A stretch of DNA of 64,000 nt from Pyxicephalus adspersus (GCF_032062135.1 NC_092861.1:144857770-144921769); one strand, 5' to 3'; counted from the stretch's first letter, positions 21,166-33,755 are shown. Notes: generated by a model from the letters alone, not told the origin. Program-made: numbers and translations.

Positions 21166-23205
21166 CAGTAATCTTAGTTTAGGACACAAATTCTATTAGA
21201 GTCTAGAGTCGACTCCAATTGAAACTTTTCGGCACTGCCCTATCATAGAATGAATGTTACTGGCAGATACCTGGAGTAAAATGAAGGCTTAATAAAGAAA
21301 ACTAATGGGTCCAGCACATCTAAGAACTGGTAAATTGCAATAGATCATATTTTTGTTTTTAATTTTAAATGTACTTTAAATCTCTGTTTCCCTCCAAACT
21401 TTTATTTCTAGATTTAAGTAGAGTGGAGAAGGGTAGAAATAGCTCTAGTCCTATTTTAAAGGTTTAATAAGACAGACATCGTAATGTAATGAACATGCAC
21501 ATCAAAAATAGGTCAATCATTTCCCATTTATTTAAATTGTGTCATGCGGATGACAGGTCTGAGGCTGTATTCTGGTTGCATTTCTTTGCATGGGGCAGAT
21601 CCTATCAGATGCAAAGAAGACCAAACTAAGCTTTGATAGTAGATATGTGTACAGCATTGTGGTATAATTCAATGGGCAACATTTGTCAACCCCCCATCCT
21701 TCATTCTACTTTGATTTGTACCCAATTCTTGAGTTTTTTTTTACCTGGTTACCTTATATTGTTGCAATTTCAGCTATTCTTTGGTTTCCCGCAGATGTAT
21801 TTGTATTCCATAGATAATTATATTGTTTTATCCTAATAGACTTACCTCATTTTATTCTTTGTTTTCAAAAATTGCACTGGTCATTCTTGTATTTACATTG
21901 TTGGCTTAAAATTTCCATTTAATCCAACACTGGTGATCATTACTAATGACAAATGTGTGTTTTCTAGTGCCGTTGAATGCACGCTTTGAGGGATCTTCTC
22001 TTAGGCTACAATGGATGCCAAAATTCTCACAACGAGTTTGCTGGAGAGAAAAATGTGAACTTTTGCACTTAGTCTTTTAACGTTTGGTTTGGAGTTTAGT
22101 CTGTGGGGAGGGCCACTCTCTGTGACCCTCTACAGATGGCTGATCTACTGCCAGGTATTCTGGGATGTGAACAGCTTTATTGAATCAACAAATACTGTAT
22201 AACTTCCCTGCATAACCCTGGAAAATGAATGCATTGACACTGGGCCATTGGACTATCAGCATGCCACATCCATTCGGGTCGAGAGCGTGCGGTGAGTCAC
22301 CAGACAGAGGTGTCTCGAAACTTCAGGCCAAACCAGTCACAAAAAGTTAATCAAACACAAACTGTTTATTCCACCAAATTGTGTATTAGCAAGATCAATC
22401 ACTTGGGCAAAATAAGACCTTATTTGCTCAACGTTTCAAAACACATCATGAAAGAGGTGAATAATGTTGTGTTCTTTAAATTCTCCAAATCCAACATCTT
22501 AACATATATCACTCATCCAAGTTGGCACTGGGCTCAGATTTCTAGCCAGCACAAACACCCACATTCTAGAAAGCAAATTTCCAGATTATGTAGCCAACTG
22601 GGGAGGGGGACAGAAATTTTCAAGCATAGAGCAATGTTGCATAACTATTGCCAGTATGGTGGAATATTGAGATAGATAATATGAATATAGGCCGACTCTA
22701 TCGAGGAATCCGGGATCATTATTTAGCATTTTAGCTACAGACTCTTTGGTGCCCAGGTAAGGGCTGGACTCGAGGAAGTTTAGCTTGTAAAGGTTCCATC
22801 TTTGTCAGTGCACACTGGCCCCCTTGTAAATTGCTTTGTCTCATCTGTGATCAAATTGTTTTGACAATTGGTCTGGCTATACCTGGATATGGCCATCCCA
22901 ACTATGTTTCTGCATCATTCTTTGGCACTGACTCTAAATGCCTGCCTTTAGTCTGCCAGATAATCACCCGCTTTAGTTACTGAGAACATCCAAGTACTAG
23001 ACCACATGCATTAAACATCTTTCAAGGCTGGTATAGGTTAGGCACACTGCAGCAGTGGTCATTTGGTCTTACCAGAGTAATGATTCTTTCAGAAGCACTG
23101 TTCTCCAATAGTTCAGCACTGACTATATTTTATTATAAGGCTTTATATCAGTACTGGAGAGTTCCTAAGTTCTAACCCATGACTATCAAACCACTTTGGT
23201 AAAGA
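21166..23205. other. Unassigned DNA
   Basis: Apart from several A/T runs, nothing is recognised here. The frame 22292-22675 (+), 127 codons, has no hydrophobic segment, low-complexity bias or splice-like boundary that would support a gene. Confidence 0.4.
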
Positions 23206-23462
23206 AAAGTGTTTCTCTACTTTTGTAACATGGGGGAACCTATACAAGACCTTTTAGGAACCTTTGAGGAACCCTTGCTAAAACAACTATATCCACAATT
23301 CACAGTATATTAGTGTGAGGGTCATTACGAAGAATGCCTCTTACATTGCTGGCCATTTAGAAGAATGTATATACAGATGGCCAAAAAAACATTGGTGTCT
23401 GTTAAACTGACATGAAAGGCACAAATTGTTCATTGCTCAAGGAACCCCTAACAACCGGAGGC
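23206..23462 (-). mobile_element. hAT-type family A, copy 3
   Basis: This is an inverted copy: AAGTGTTTCTCTAC at the left, 'gtaacatgggggaacc', 'cattgctggccattt.gaagaatgt' and 'ctcaaggaacccctaacaacc' at the right. It is decayed and has no transposase. Confidence 0.7.
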
Positions 23463-24929
23463 ACAAAGAGGCCTCACAATGTCATCTAGCAGTATTATCA
23501 CCTGACCTCAGGAACCTCCTCATACTTGATAAAATCTAGCTCTTCTCTAAAAATATCCGCTCTTCTCCATGGTCCTTACTTAAAAATGTTGGCCACTAAA
23601 GGCCTCAGATCTGGTTGCTGCCTAACCTAAATTTCACTTGTCCATAAAAACTGTTTTCAATAAAACATTCAGATGTTTTTTTTTTTAGTTTATGTTTGGA
23701 TAAATAAAATATCAAGATGGCAGTTCGTGCAGGGTTACAATTTTCCTGTTATCATTTAATCAAATCAACTCCTTGTTCTTCTTTCATCTGCACTATGGTG
23801 CACGGTTAGCATAGGCTAGCCTAACAGGTCATGCGATTATGGCTGTTCCCCTACTTGCCAAAAAGCAACTATGAGGTACCAGAGACATGTCAGTTTTATT
23901 GCAGATGGAATGTTATCTCTCACACAACTCTAATAAATCAGTATTGTACCTGGGAGTGATTTTAGAACATTTCATGTTGCTGGTCAGAGGAGGTCACATG
24001 GTGCACAGATGGATAGTACCAGCTGGGAATGGATCCAAGCTTGCAGATAAAAATACAGATGGATCCATGATGTGCGATTCATCTTATTTTTTATTGTTAA
24101 CAATTTATCAATGACAGCATGGTAGTGTTACCACTTTGTATTGTTTACAAACAATATAAGGTTGTGTCTCCTTTTTAAGTGTAAGTGCCCCTTTGCATAT
24201 CTTTTATTTAGATGTTTATGTCCAATATATTTTATCCTCCCATATATAAAATTATCAGTATTCTTTAAATTATTTGCCGTATGGAAGGAATTTAGTGTTT
24301 CTGGTACAAACGAAAGGCTCAAAAATAAGTAAAGAGATGTGGTCAGATATTTTCATATGGCATATTTTGCACCTGTATGGTGGCTAAACCACTGCCCATT
24401 TGGGGGTATGAAACTATTATCTGTCAATGTCTCTGGGTGTGCTTCCCTTATTTATAAATTCAAGAGGGGTACCAATATGAAAAATAAACTTCTTGTCCCC
24501 AGGTAATTTTTAACAAATGCAGTTTTGGCCTTTGGCAGGTATTTTCTGTATCTTTATTGCAGAAAGTTTTAGTAGAAAAAATAAGTTTATAGAATATTTA
24601 GAGGAAGCATTGGGATATTTTGTTCACCATCAGTTTCCGGGTTGATGGCCAGGTTTGTCATGTTTGTCATGTGTTCATCTTCACTTACTGCAGACATAAG
24701 TAGTCTACAAAAAGTGAAGGTTCTTCTGTATTTTTTACAGCACTAAGCCAGTGGAGGTTCAAGTGTTTCTTCAGTGTCCCCATCTATTATCCCATTCGCT
24801 ATGTTTAGAATAGCCCAGGAATTAGCAGCAGAGAAAATAAACATTTTAGTTCTCAGCTTTATCATACATAGGGTCCTTAAGACCTTGGACCCAGAACATG
24901 ATCCAGGATCCCAGACAGCATAGCAGGAC
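23463..24929. other. Unassigned AT-rich DNA
   Basis: No gene or repeat that I can name. The overlapping plus and minus frames at 24128-24332 are chance readings of the same AT-rich stretch. Confidence 0.4.
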
Positions 24930-25075
24930 TCTAGCAAACCTGGAATGGAACTGGGGGTTGACAACATTTGACAATCTAAAGCAAAGAAATCCATTCTAGA
25001 TTTGCTAGATAACCCAGGTTCTCCCATGATAGTCTATCCCCTCCAGTCTTGCAGAGCTTTAATAAATCTTGCCCA
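24930..25075. mobile_element. Palindromic MITE (TTTATTAAAGCTCTCC family), copy 4, left arm decayed
   Basis: The right arm is clear: 'tccattctagatttgctaga', 'ggttctcccatgatagtctat' and 'gcagagctttaataaatctt'. The left arm is recognisable only as 'tctagcaaacctggaatgga'. Confidence 0.65.
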
Positions 25076-25164
25076 ATGCCTTCATTATGCTCTTGTCAAG
25101 CACTTCACCATTTACCTGCCAACCTTTGTATCTGGCTTTTTAATCCTCAAATGTTTTCAATCCC

Positions 25165-25258
25165 AGACCAGTTACTTGCCAGGTTTACTGGATCATCCAG
25201 GTTCTTTCATGATATCCTTATCTTTTCCAGTCTTAGAGAGCTTTGGAAAATCATGCCT
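25165..25258. mobile_element. Palindromic MITE fragment, copy 5 (right arm only)
   Basis: 'ttgccaggtttactggatcatcc', 'ggttctttcatgatatcctta' and 'ttagagagctttggaaaatcatgcc' correspond to the right arm of the family. It lies 90 bp after copy 4, so the pair may come from a local duplication. Confidence 0.6.
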
Positions 25259-25559
25259 ATTGGGTCAGGCTTCTAAAAACACAATTTTTACAATAAAGTG
25301 TCTGGATTTTAATGGCCAAAGAAGACTTTCATTAACTGAACATGTAGAAAACACTTTACTAAATATTACTAATCATAAACTAGGATTGAAAAGTCTTTGA
25401 AGGCCTAAACTGTACTAAACAATAGGCTGTATCTGTCAACTATACTGAAGGCCCCCAACAACATAACAGTCCTATGGAAATACATATACCGTACTGGTAG
25501 AAACAATAAGCTATTTATAATTTTGACTTGAAAAAAGAGAATGGTAAAATTCTCCATAC

Positions 25560-26400
25560 CGAAGATGGGTCTCCAACAACACTATGACCTAGTCAGAAAA
25601 TCACCTACATATAACTTATCACTGGCCAAAGTGCTTTGATATAACCTCCTCAAAGTACTAATAAACTCAAAAACCCAGTAGGGTGGGGTGACAAGAGTCT
25701 TCTACCAACCACTATCCGCTAACTGACAACAGGAGAAAAACCTCTCATCACAAGCCCCCTTAGAACCCCTTCCCTTTCTAACCCTTTCCAGTAAGGTACA
25801 TACCAATTTATGATTTGGTATAGGTCTACATAGACCCTGTCACTAGCAAAGTTGCTATGACATAAACCACTCAAAGTACCATTGAACTCAAAAACCCAGT
25901 GTGGGTCTTCTACCAATGACTACCCTCTAAATGGCCACAGGAGAAAGACCTCCTCATCACAAGTCCTCTTGGAACTCTTCCTGTTCTAAATCTCCTTACC
26001 AGTAAGGTAAATACCAACCTATAGTCAGGTAAAAGTCTACATGGACTATATTACTGGCGAAGTTGCTACAACATAAACTCCTCAAGGTACCAATGAACAA
26101 AAAACCCAGTAAGGTAGGGCAGCATGGGTCCTCTACCAATGACTCTCCTCTAACTGACCACAGGAGAAAGACCTCCTCATTACAAATTCTCTTAGAATTC
26201 GTCCTCTTGGAACTCGTCCTTTCTAAATGTTCCCACCAGTAAGGTGAATAACAACCTATGGTTAGGTATAAGTCTACATAGACCATATCACTGGGCAAGT
26301 TGCTATGTCATTAACCCCTTAAGGTACCAATCAACTCAAAAACTTAGTAGGGTGGGAAAGAAGAGTCTTCTACCAATGACTACCTTCTAACTCACCACCT
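25560..26400. repeat. Satellite-like tandem array, units about 211-237 bp
   Basis: The phrase 'aactcaaaaacccag' or a close variant recurs at 25664, 25885, 26096 and 26333, giving spacings of 221, 211 and 237 bp. Within each unit the order is conserved: 'tcttctaccaatgac', 'acaggagaaagacctc', 'ccagtaaggta', 'agtctacat.gac' and 'aagttgctat'. About three full units and two partial ones are present. The two small minus-strand frames at 25719-25916 and 25996-26298 are readings of the same unit. Confidence 0.8.
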
Positions 26401-28149
26401 TGCTGTATTCTAGGCCTAACTGAAAAGAATAATAACACTTTGATGTTCATGTGTGACACAAAGAAATATCTAATTGAAGCCAACCAGTTAAAGCAAGGTT
26501 TTTTTTTTTTTTTTTACCAGAATTCTGATTATAGTGAATTGTTCTAAAATTTCCTAGCATGCTTTTCAATGGAATGCACCCAGTATACATACAACAGAGC
26601 TTAGCCATGTCCCTGAGAATCCGGCCCACTCCTTAATGTCTTCTCAATCTCAAGCCCTGGCTACTTAACACAAGTCGCCTCCTAACTGGGCTGTTAAATG
26701 CTTTATGACTGATTTGTGGTGGCTGAGCAAGAGAGATGACTAATATTTCTGGGCATAATATAGTTCCTCAACTGCATTATTTTTGGGACACGGAGCTTTC
26801 CATCTTCCTAGCCGTCTCCCTGGCTTAGCACTTGCAGCGCCATACATTCCGATTTGTTGATTTTTTTTTTACATTCTTGTAAATCACATTTCAAATTGCC
26901 AATATTAACAATTTTCATGGCTCCAGCAGCCCGGGGACTTTGTTCCTCCCAAACTTTTAGCATTGCTCACATAGCTCCGTAATGTTTCCGACAATCTAAA
27001 AAACTCAAAGACTTAACAATAGTTTCTAGACATTGGGAAGAAGCAGGAGAAGAGATTTGGAATATAAACTTGTCTGGAGAGGTCTGGATGAAAGCTGCTT
27101 TGGAAATGAAAGAATCTTGCCATAGATTACAATAAACTATGAAGGGTTCTAGCTAGGCCAACAGCTATTGGCTTCAGATATCAGACAATAATGGTAACGT
27201 GACCTCAGTGGGTAGTCACATGACCCGTATTCACCTACCCAATATTAACCAACAAGTTACTCAGGAGCATAGTGAAGATGTGATTCCCACCTTCAGAAAT
27301 CCCAAGGGTTTGTGTAATACTGCTTCTGTGCTTGGATATATACTATAACTGTATGTCCTGTCATGGCAGTTGTGTTTGGTTTTTAGTGGCTAAATTGAGT
27401 TTTAAGCAGCCACTAGACAAAAAATACAAAGCATTGTCTAATAGATGAGTAGACTGTCATGGGTTACATACTAAATAATGTGTAAGGCATTTATTACAAT
27501 CCCTTTTATTCCTTCACTCTTCAAATGAATGGAACCAGGTTTATTCAAACATTATATAGGGTCTGTATCTGCTTCCAGGACAAAGATTTGTCTCAATGAT
27601 GACACAATTACATAAACTCTGGTGCATTTGCAGGTTTTGGTTGTCTATATAAGTGTCTGATTCAGATCAGCTCCTGCTGTGGCCTATGGGATTGGGGAGA
27701 GGACAATAAGGCTTCTATCAGACTCACCCAACTATGCACCCAGAAGCAGTAAACCACACAGTAGGTCACCATATGTCACCACAAAGGCTTGTGTTGCCTT
27801 TGCATTTCCAGTGGCAGACCAGTTTTTCCTCCAGAGGAGGTAAAATGACCATATGACAAGAAAAAAACATGTTGCTTCCAGGAACTGCCCCGCAACCTCA
27901 CCAAAATCACAATACAACCATGTGCACAAAGAGGTTTCCAAAACATAACTATTGGGTTTATTAGGAGCAGTTGGGAGCACAGTTGAGCATGTGGTAAACA
28001 TTGTGGTACTCCCCAGGTCTGCAGGAGGCCTAGGGTCTTACCTGCAACAAACCAATAACATTTCAGTTCAGGCAAAGTCACTAGACTTTGGATAGACTGG
28101 ATATACAGGACAACTTTTTATTGCCAAAAATGGTGTGACAGTTTAGCTG
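26400..28149. other. Unassigned DNA, possibly with conserved non-coding sequence at 26640-27000
   Basis: No gene is supported. The stretch 26640-27000 is repeat-free with an even base mix, which is how conserved non-coding elements often look, but I cannot test conservation here. Minus-strand frames at 27732-28081 lack domains and splice-like limits. Confidence 0.3.
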
Positions 28150-28840
28150 TAGGGATGAGCTTCTGGCATTCTCGTGAAAATTTCTTCCAACTTCCAATAG
28201 TTCAGCGAAGTTTCGGCAAATTGATTTCGTTAAACCATCAGAAGGCCAAGGAAAATATTACAGAAGGATTCACAGGGGATTCCCTGGGAATCCTCTTGTT
28301 TGAGATCCCTGGGGCATTAGAGGTTAAATAACCTCTAGTCCCCCATGGATCGCAAACTGTTCTCAATGAATGCGGCAATGGCTGCATTCATTGAGAACAG
28401 TGTGCGATCCCTGGGGCATTAGAGGTTAAATAACCTCTAGTCCCCCATGGATCGCAAACTGTTCTCAATGAATGCGGCAATGGCTGCATTCATTGAGAAC
28501 AGTGTGTGATCCCTGGGGCATTAGAGGTTAAATAACCTCTAGTGCCGGGGATCTTCTCCCCGGCACTAGAGGGTAAATGTGGACAAGTCTCTCCATTCAA
28601 AACCTCAAGTGCTCCCTGAGCTTTCCTCAGCCAATCAGAGAGCACTAGAGGTTTGGAATGGGAAAACTTGTAACCTAGTTAACCTGTAGTGCGGAGATAT
28701 CACATTGTGCTGATAAATGAATGCAGCCGGCGCTGCATTCATTAATCAGCGCAGCCTGCAATCTTTTTTTTTTTTTTTTGAACTTTTTTTTTTTAATTCG
28801 AGTTTGATTGGTGAATTTACTCCGGCCATTCTAGCTTACA
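28150..28840. mobile_element. Palindrome-rich foldback element, copy 2, with 102-bp tandem duplication
   Basis: It starts TAGGGATGAGC and is the inverse of 14236-14872. Inside, a 102-bp unit occurs twice in tandem (28304-28405 and 28406-28507), differing only at the last base, and a third partial unit starts at 28508. Each unit holds two hairpins: AGAGGTTAAATAACCTCT, and a 17-bp stem CTGTTCTCAATGAATGC with its inverse. Another hairpin at 28706-28752 matches the one at 14352-14403. Poly-T runs near 28764 and 28785 match the A-rich stretch at 14320-14340. Confidence 0.75.
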
Positions 28841-30828
28841 ATTTCAGTTGACTTTTGACAGTTGACTTTTCATTTTATCGTTTTGCTATTATGTTGACCC
28901 TAAGATTTTGATGCTTTGGTTTACTAACCCAAGATGTTGGCCATTCAGCAGATGGAGAATATTTTTATCAATTTTAGCTGATACCCTAATCCAATGCAAT
29001 TCAATTATGTAAGATAGAGTAATATACTTGAAGTAGAGGAAATGAGCTTTATAAAAACTTGTGTGGATAGAGCCTGTTTAAAGCTGAATTCATAAATGTA
29101 AATATTTATACATCATTAAATGTATTTTTTAAATACAAGTAGTGTAAGTACCCAAATTTGACATACTAACAGCCTTCTGTATAGCAAAATAGCAATCAAC
29201 TTATATTAGGACAAGAGGCATGGACACCAGAGTTGGGACAAGAGCTTATAACTGTGCCTCTTCTACTTTTCCTGTCCTGTCCTGGCTGGGGTTGGTTTGG
29301 ACAACCTTGGTCCAGAGCAAATGGGTTGAAAGATATTGGCCACTAGACGAGGACATATTCTAGCTTATCTCAAATGAGTATTGTATTGAATGCTGTTTTT
29401 CCTATTTTGTCATTTGGGATTTGTTTAAATTTGGTAGTTTTGTCTAAAGTTTTGCTTTAACAGTTTATGAAAGACCATTGTATAACTTACTATATTAATT
29501 ACCTTTTCTACATTTTCTCCACATATTTCTGGGATAAATCCTACACAGTTTTATTCTTAAAAAAAGGAGATGACTCTTAAACCACAATATGGACTTGGTC
29601 CATAGTATATGAATAGTTCTTCCATAAAGGGAAAGTTTTTAAAATATTTCTTTTATGTGGTTCAAACTCTAAATCCAAGGCCGGACTTTTACAGCCCACC
29701 GTACACAATTTTAAGTGTGTTTATGCGGAAAATACTTGAGGAAGTTTAAGGACTGAATTTGATGTATAATGTTTTTCTATTATGAAGGGGAGGGGTGATG
29801 TCTCTGCCTATCCTACTATATATTCTAATGTTTACAGAAGAAAGTCCTTAAATTAGCTTGCCGAAATAATTTATGACTTCCACAAACAGAGTGGTAAGGC
29901 TAACATAAATAGCTCAGCCCGGGTCGATCATGCCTGCAAGGCTGATAAAGAAATAAATGTTTTTCCTTTTTTATTATATTAAGAGTAAAAAAAAAGTGAT
30001 GATGATGATGCAAGGGATTTGGAATGAGAACTACGCAGCTGAGTAGCAAATTGTATGGAAATATGCCTTTCATCTTAATTATAGACTGGACAGCGAGAAT
30101 GTCATATATTCTGTTGTACATACAGGCAAAGCAAAACTTTCCCAGGGACCTTTTTTTTTCATTCCTTCTTTGGGACTTTAGTTGAAAAGTTGCCCATGTG
30201 ACTTTGTCCTGTCTACTTTCCATAATAAGCAAAAATATATGAAATGCCTTTCTTAGCCCTTGCTGGAAATGACTTGTGTGTAATGGGGTATTAAACCGAT
30301 GGCCTTGTATGGTTCCTTTTCACAATCCTTCATGAACTGCATAATTTGATAGTAGAATCAGTCCGGCACAGGATTCTATATTTAAATTTTGCCAGTTGAA
30401 TAATGTTGGAAGTTATGCCCCAACATACCATAGATGTTTTAGAACAGAGAATCTTTAGCTGCCCATACAGCAATTTTTGATTTCCATTAACTTTCAAAAT
30501 TACAATGGGATCTAGGCTAAGTGGACAGCCAGCAATTGATATTTCTGCTGATCAAAAAGGCCAGCAAAATTAGGCAGTATGTTGTTTTTCTCTTAAAAAT
30601 TCTTTGCATTAGACATTTATCTCATTGTATAATGAGTGTGACATTTTGGAGGTTTTCTATTGCTAATTTAATTAAAATGTTATTTAAAAAAAATACAAAT
30701 AAATAAATAATTTTTACTGAATTGTATTTTACTGAATTTTATTTATGTCAATGGTTTGTGACATAGGTCTCATATGCCCTATTTTTCTCCCAAAGAAGCA
30801 GACATTGTGGAGCCTGTTTTTAGGACAT
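28841..30828. other. Unassigned AT-rich DNA
   Basis: I see no gene or named repeat. A short (GAT)n run lies at 29998-30010. The 110-codon minus-strand frame at 29900-30232 includes a His run that simply translates this microsatellite. Confidence 0.45.
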
Positions 30829-31384
30829 ATGTTACATAGTTACATAGTAAGTCAGTTTTAAAAAAGACATAACTCCATCAAGTTCAACCGCTAGGCAAAT
30901 AAACATATCCCACATATAAACCCTATAAGACATAGTTGGTCCAGAGGAAGGCAAAAAAAAAACCCCGGTACAATTTGCTCCAACAAGGGAAAAAATCCTT
31001 CCTGATTCCATGAAGCAATCGAATCCCCAGGCATAGTCTAGAAAAGCATCCAGCTTTTTCTTAATGCAATCTATAGTATTTGTTGAAACTACTTCCTGAG
31101 GGAACTGATGCCACATTTTCACAGACCCTACAGTGAAGAATCCCTTTCTTATCTATTAATCTTTTTTTCCTCTAGACGCAAAGAGTTCCCCCTTTGTCCT
31201 TTGTAATGACCTTAAAGTTAATAGTAATGATGGGAGTTCTCTATATGGACCATTTACACTTGGCTGCCCAATCAAACAGTACATCCAGGTCTGCTTGTAG
31301 ATTATAGACATCCTGTATGGACCTAATCCCATTAGATAGTTTGGTGTCATCTGCAAACACTGAAATTATACTTTTAACCCCCAG
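30829..31384 (-). mobile_element. CR1-like LINE, 3' end with reverse transcriptase fragment, internally deleted
   Basis: The minus strand carries the end of a CR1-type ORF2. From the 5' side, a frame at 31241-31501 reads SVFADDTKLSNGI, the FADD catalytic motif of the reverse transcriptase, then VYNLQADLDVLFDWAAKCKW. This joins almost directly to the C-terminal end (WHQFPQEVVSTNTIDCIKKK at 30832-31122) and to the 3' region whose reverse complement is 'ttacatagttacatagtaagtcag'. The block between FADD and the C-terminus seen at 48305-48511 (VRPHLEYG...) is missing, so this copy has an internal deletion. Stops and frame breaks make it inactive. Confidence 0.88.
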
Positions 31385-31950
31385 ATTCAGAACCTGTGCA
31401 CCATCTTCAAAATCCGCCCCTACCTGTCCACAGAGACCACCAAACTCCTTGTACATGCACTTATCATCTCTTGTCTGGACTACTGTAACATCCTCCTTCA
31501 TGATATTCCACTAACCCTACTCTCTCCTCTACAATCTATTATGAATGCTGCAGCCAGACTCATCCATCCTTCCCTCCGCTCCTCTTCTGCTCCCTCTCTT
31601 TCTAGTTCTCTTCATTGGCTTCCATTTCCCCTTAGAATCAAATTCAAGCTCCTGTGATTTGCCTTCAAATCCCCCAAAGTTGTTGTCCCACTTACCTTTC
31701 TGTCCTGATAGAAAAATACCCCTCTAGCCGCTCTCTTCGTTTTTCTAATTACCTACTAGTTACTTCTTTACTGGTAACCTCATCACATACACGGCTCAAA
31801 GACTTTTCTATAGCTTCCCCGACTCTGTGGAGGTCCTCTCCTCCTCCTGTGTCATAGTTTGTATCTGTCTGTCATTTGTAACCCCTATTTCATGTACAGC
31901 GCTGTGTAATATGTTTAGTGCTATATAAATACTGTTTAATATTAATAATA
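31385..31950 (+). mobile_element. L2-like LINE 3' end, copy 3
   Basis: On the plus strand, conceptual translation gives LVHALIISCLDYCNILLHDI, LPLTLLSPLQSIMNAAARLI and a short LHWLP-type block, the standard C-terminal pattern of L2/CR1-type reverse transcriptases. The tail 'cagcgctgtgtaatatg...ctatataaatactg' and (AAT)-like repeats end at about 31950. Frames are broken. Its 5' end abuts the 5' end of the minus-strand CR1-like fragment at about 31385. Confidence 0.88.
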
Positions 31951-33602
31951 ATGAATACATTTTATTTGGTTACCAACACCCATTGCAGTTACTGCTAAAG
32001 CTCCCTGCAAATGTATATATATAAGTGGCAGTGTGAACATATCAAAAAGTATTAAAAAGTAATTTTTTCGACCTCCAACATTTATGGTGTATCTGCTTTT
32101 CTCGATATAGATCTCTATACCTGCATTTGTCTTAGTCTGAAATGTGAGTAACGTGTTCCTGAGCTGAACGTCCTGGCTGAGGAGTTGTTGCTGATAGGAT
32201 CTGCTTTGCACACTGTGATCCATGTTAGAGAAATGGAGATACTTCTTTAATCTATTCTTCATCTAAAATGATTTCTTTCACAGGACAGCTATCTCGAAAA
32301 TTTAAATTAATTAAATATGGTCATTATGAAATATCTAAAGATATAAAGAAATCGGGCATAGGGAACATTTTGTGCTCCAGTCTGTAATTTCTAACGTTGA
32401 ACTCTCAATTTGTTCATTTTTCTGTTAAATATTCATAGCGTTCAATTACATCTGTTCAAAAAATACCTTAGAGTCTATTGCTTATGAATTACCGAACAGT
32501 TTGGCTTGTTTGGATAGAGATGCTCCAGAAAAACAGCCGCCAAAAGTTTATTCCCTGACAAGTTACCAATTTTACTAACCACTGGTAAAACCAAATAACA
32601 GAATCATTTTTCTGACTTACTAAATTTAATAATAACAAATCTACTGCTGTGTTTAAAGAAATACTAAAATATGTGCAGATGGCAGCTCTTGAAAACAGCC
32701 CTGTAATATTGGTGTTCTCTGTTCTCCCTTCCCCCCCCCCCCATAAAACATTATTTTAAATAAAAGGGCCCCTTTTTTTCTAGGATACCGACTTGTGAAA
32801 TGTATATTGGGGTCTCACATCATGTCCTGTTGGATGAAGTTAAAATTCCTTGTTTATTTTTCATAGCACAATGACCTTTTCTTAGGCCATTACAACATGT
32901 CATTTGTACAAAACCTTAATAGTACTACATGAAACCATTGGAACATTTTACAACTTTTCCATACATCTTTTTAGAAATTGATTAATGTGCTTGGATGGTG
33001 ATTGAAGATGCAAGCGCACTTAACTTAACCTCGCAATTGAAATGCTTTCTATGGGGACAGTTTAGTAAAAAAAAATGTAAAAGATGAAAAATATCCTTAG
33101 GTTGACCCCCATGCCCCATGAAAGTACTACCCTTTGTGCATGAATCATGGGAAGTTGGATAAAATTATGCAGAATGCCTTTGGTAATCATTTATTTCTGA
33201 GTGATATGTGATTGTAGTCATTGTTCACCAGACATGAACTTGTAAACTTGAATAAATGCCGTCACCAACCTCTCTGACCCAGTCTGCCAGTGAATGCACA
33301 CATGTGTTTAACTTACTTACATCCTAATGGCCAGGAAGCACTGGCACTCCTAACAATCACATAATGGTAAGGCTACGTTCTTGACACTGACCTTCAGCTA
33401 TTTCATCATGACCTCCTAAAAAAATTGCTTTGCAATTTCAATATCATTAATTACTTATTCAAATGTTCCCGCTTCCTGTGCCACAAGAATTTCCGTACCT
33501 AGAAAAAAAAATGTAGCTAAATTTCAGGAATACATATTTATGTCATGATATAATGACACACAAAATTAACATTTTTATAAGAAAGAAACTGTAATAAAAA
33601 AA
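31951..33602. other. Unassigned AT-rich DNA
   Basis: No supported feature. A poly-C run lies at about 32729-32742. The minus-strand frame 31942-32262 partly overlaps the LINE tail and has no motif. Confidence 0.45.
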
Positions 33603-33755
33603 GTGCACATACCGATTAGCCAAACCTAATCTTTTGTATGCCCCCTTTGTGCCAAAAACAGTTCTCAAATGTCAAGGAATAGACTCCACAGGACTTCTAA
33701 AGGTGTCCTGTGGTATATAGCTCCAAGATGTTAGCAGCAAATCCTGGGGTTAATA
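33603..33755 (-). mobile_element. Tc1-like transposon remnant (3' end of transposase)
   Basis: The plus strand reads tgcacataccgattagccaa at the terminus, followed by 'gccccctttgtgcc', 'ctccacaggacttct' and 'ggtgtcctgtggtat', the antisense of the C-terminal end of a Tc1 transposase and its 3' terminus. The same family is seen in plus orientation at 57490-58190, whose right end is 'ggttgatcagtgt'. Only the last 40 or so codons remain and they contain stops. Confidence 0.75.

Noticed and set aside
22292..22675. 127-codon plus-strand frame
   Set aside because: No motif, no repeat support and no coding-like third-position pattern.
29998..30010. His-rich peptide in a minus-strand frame
   Set aside because: The His run is a translated (GAT)n microsatellite.
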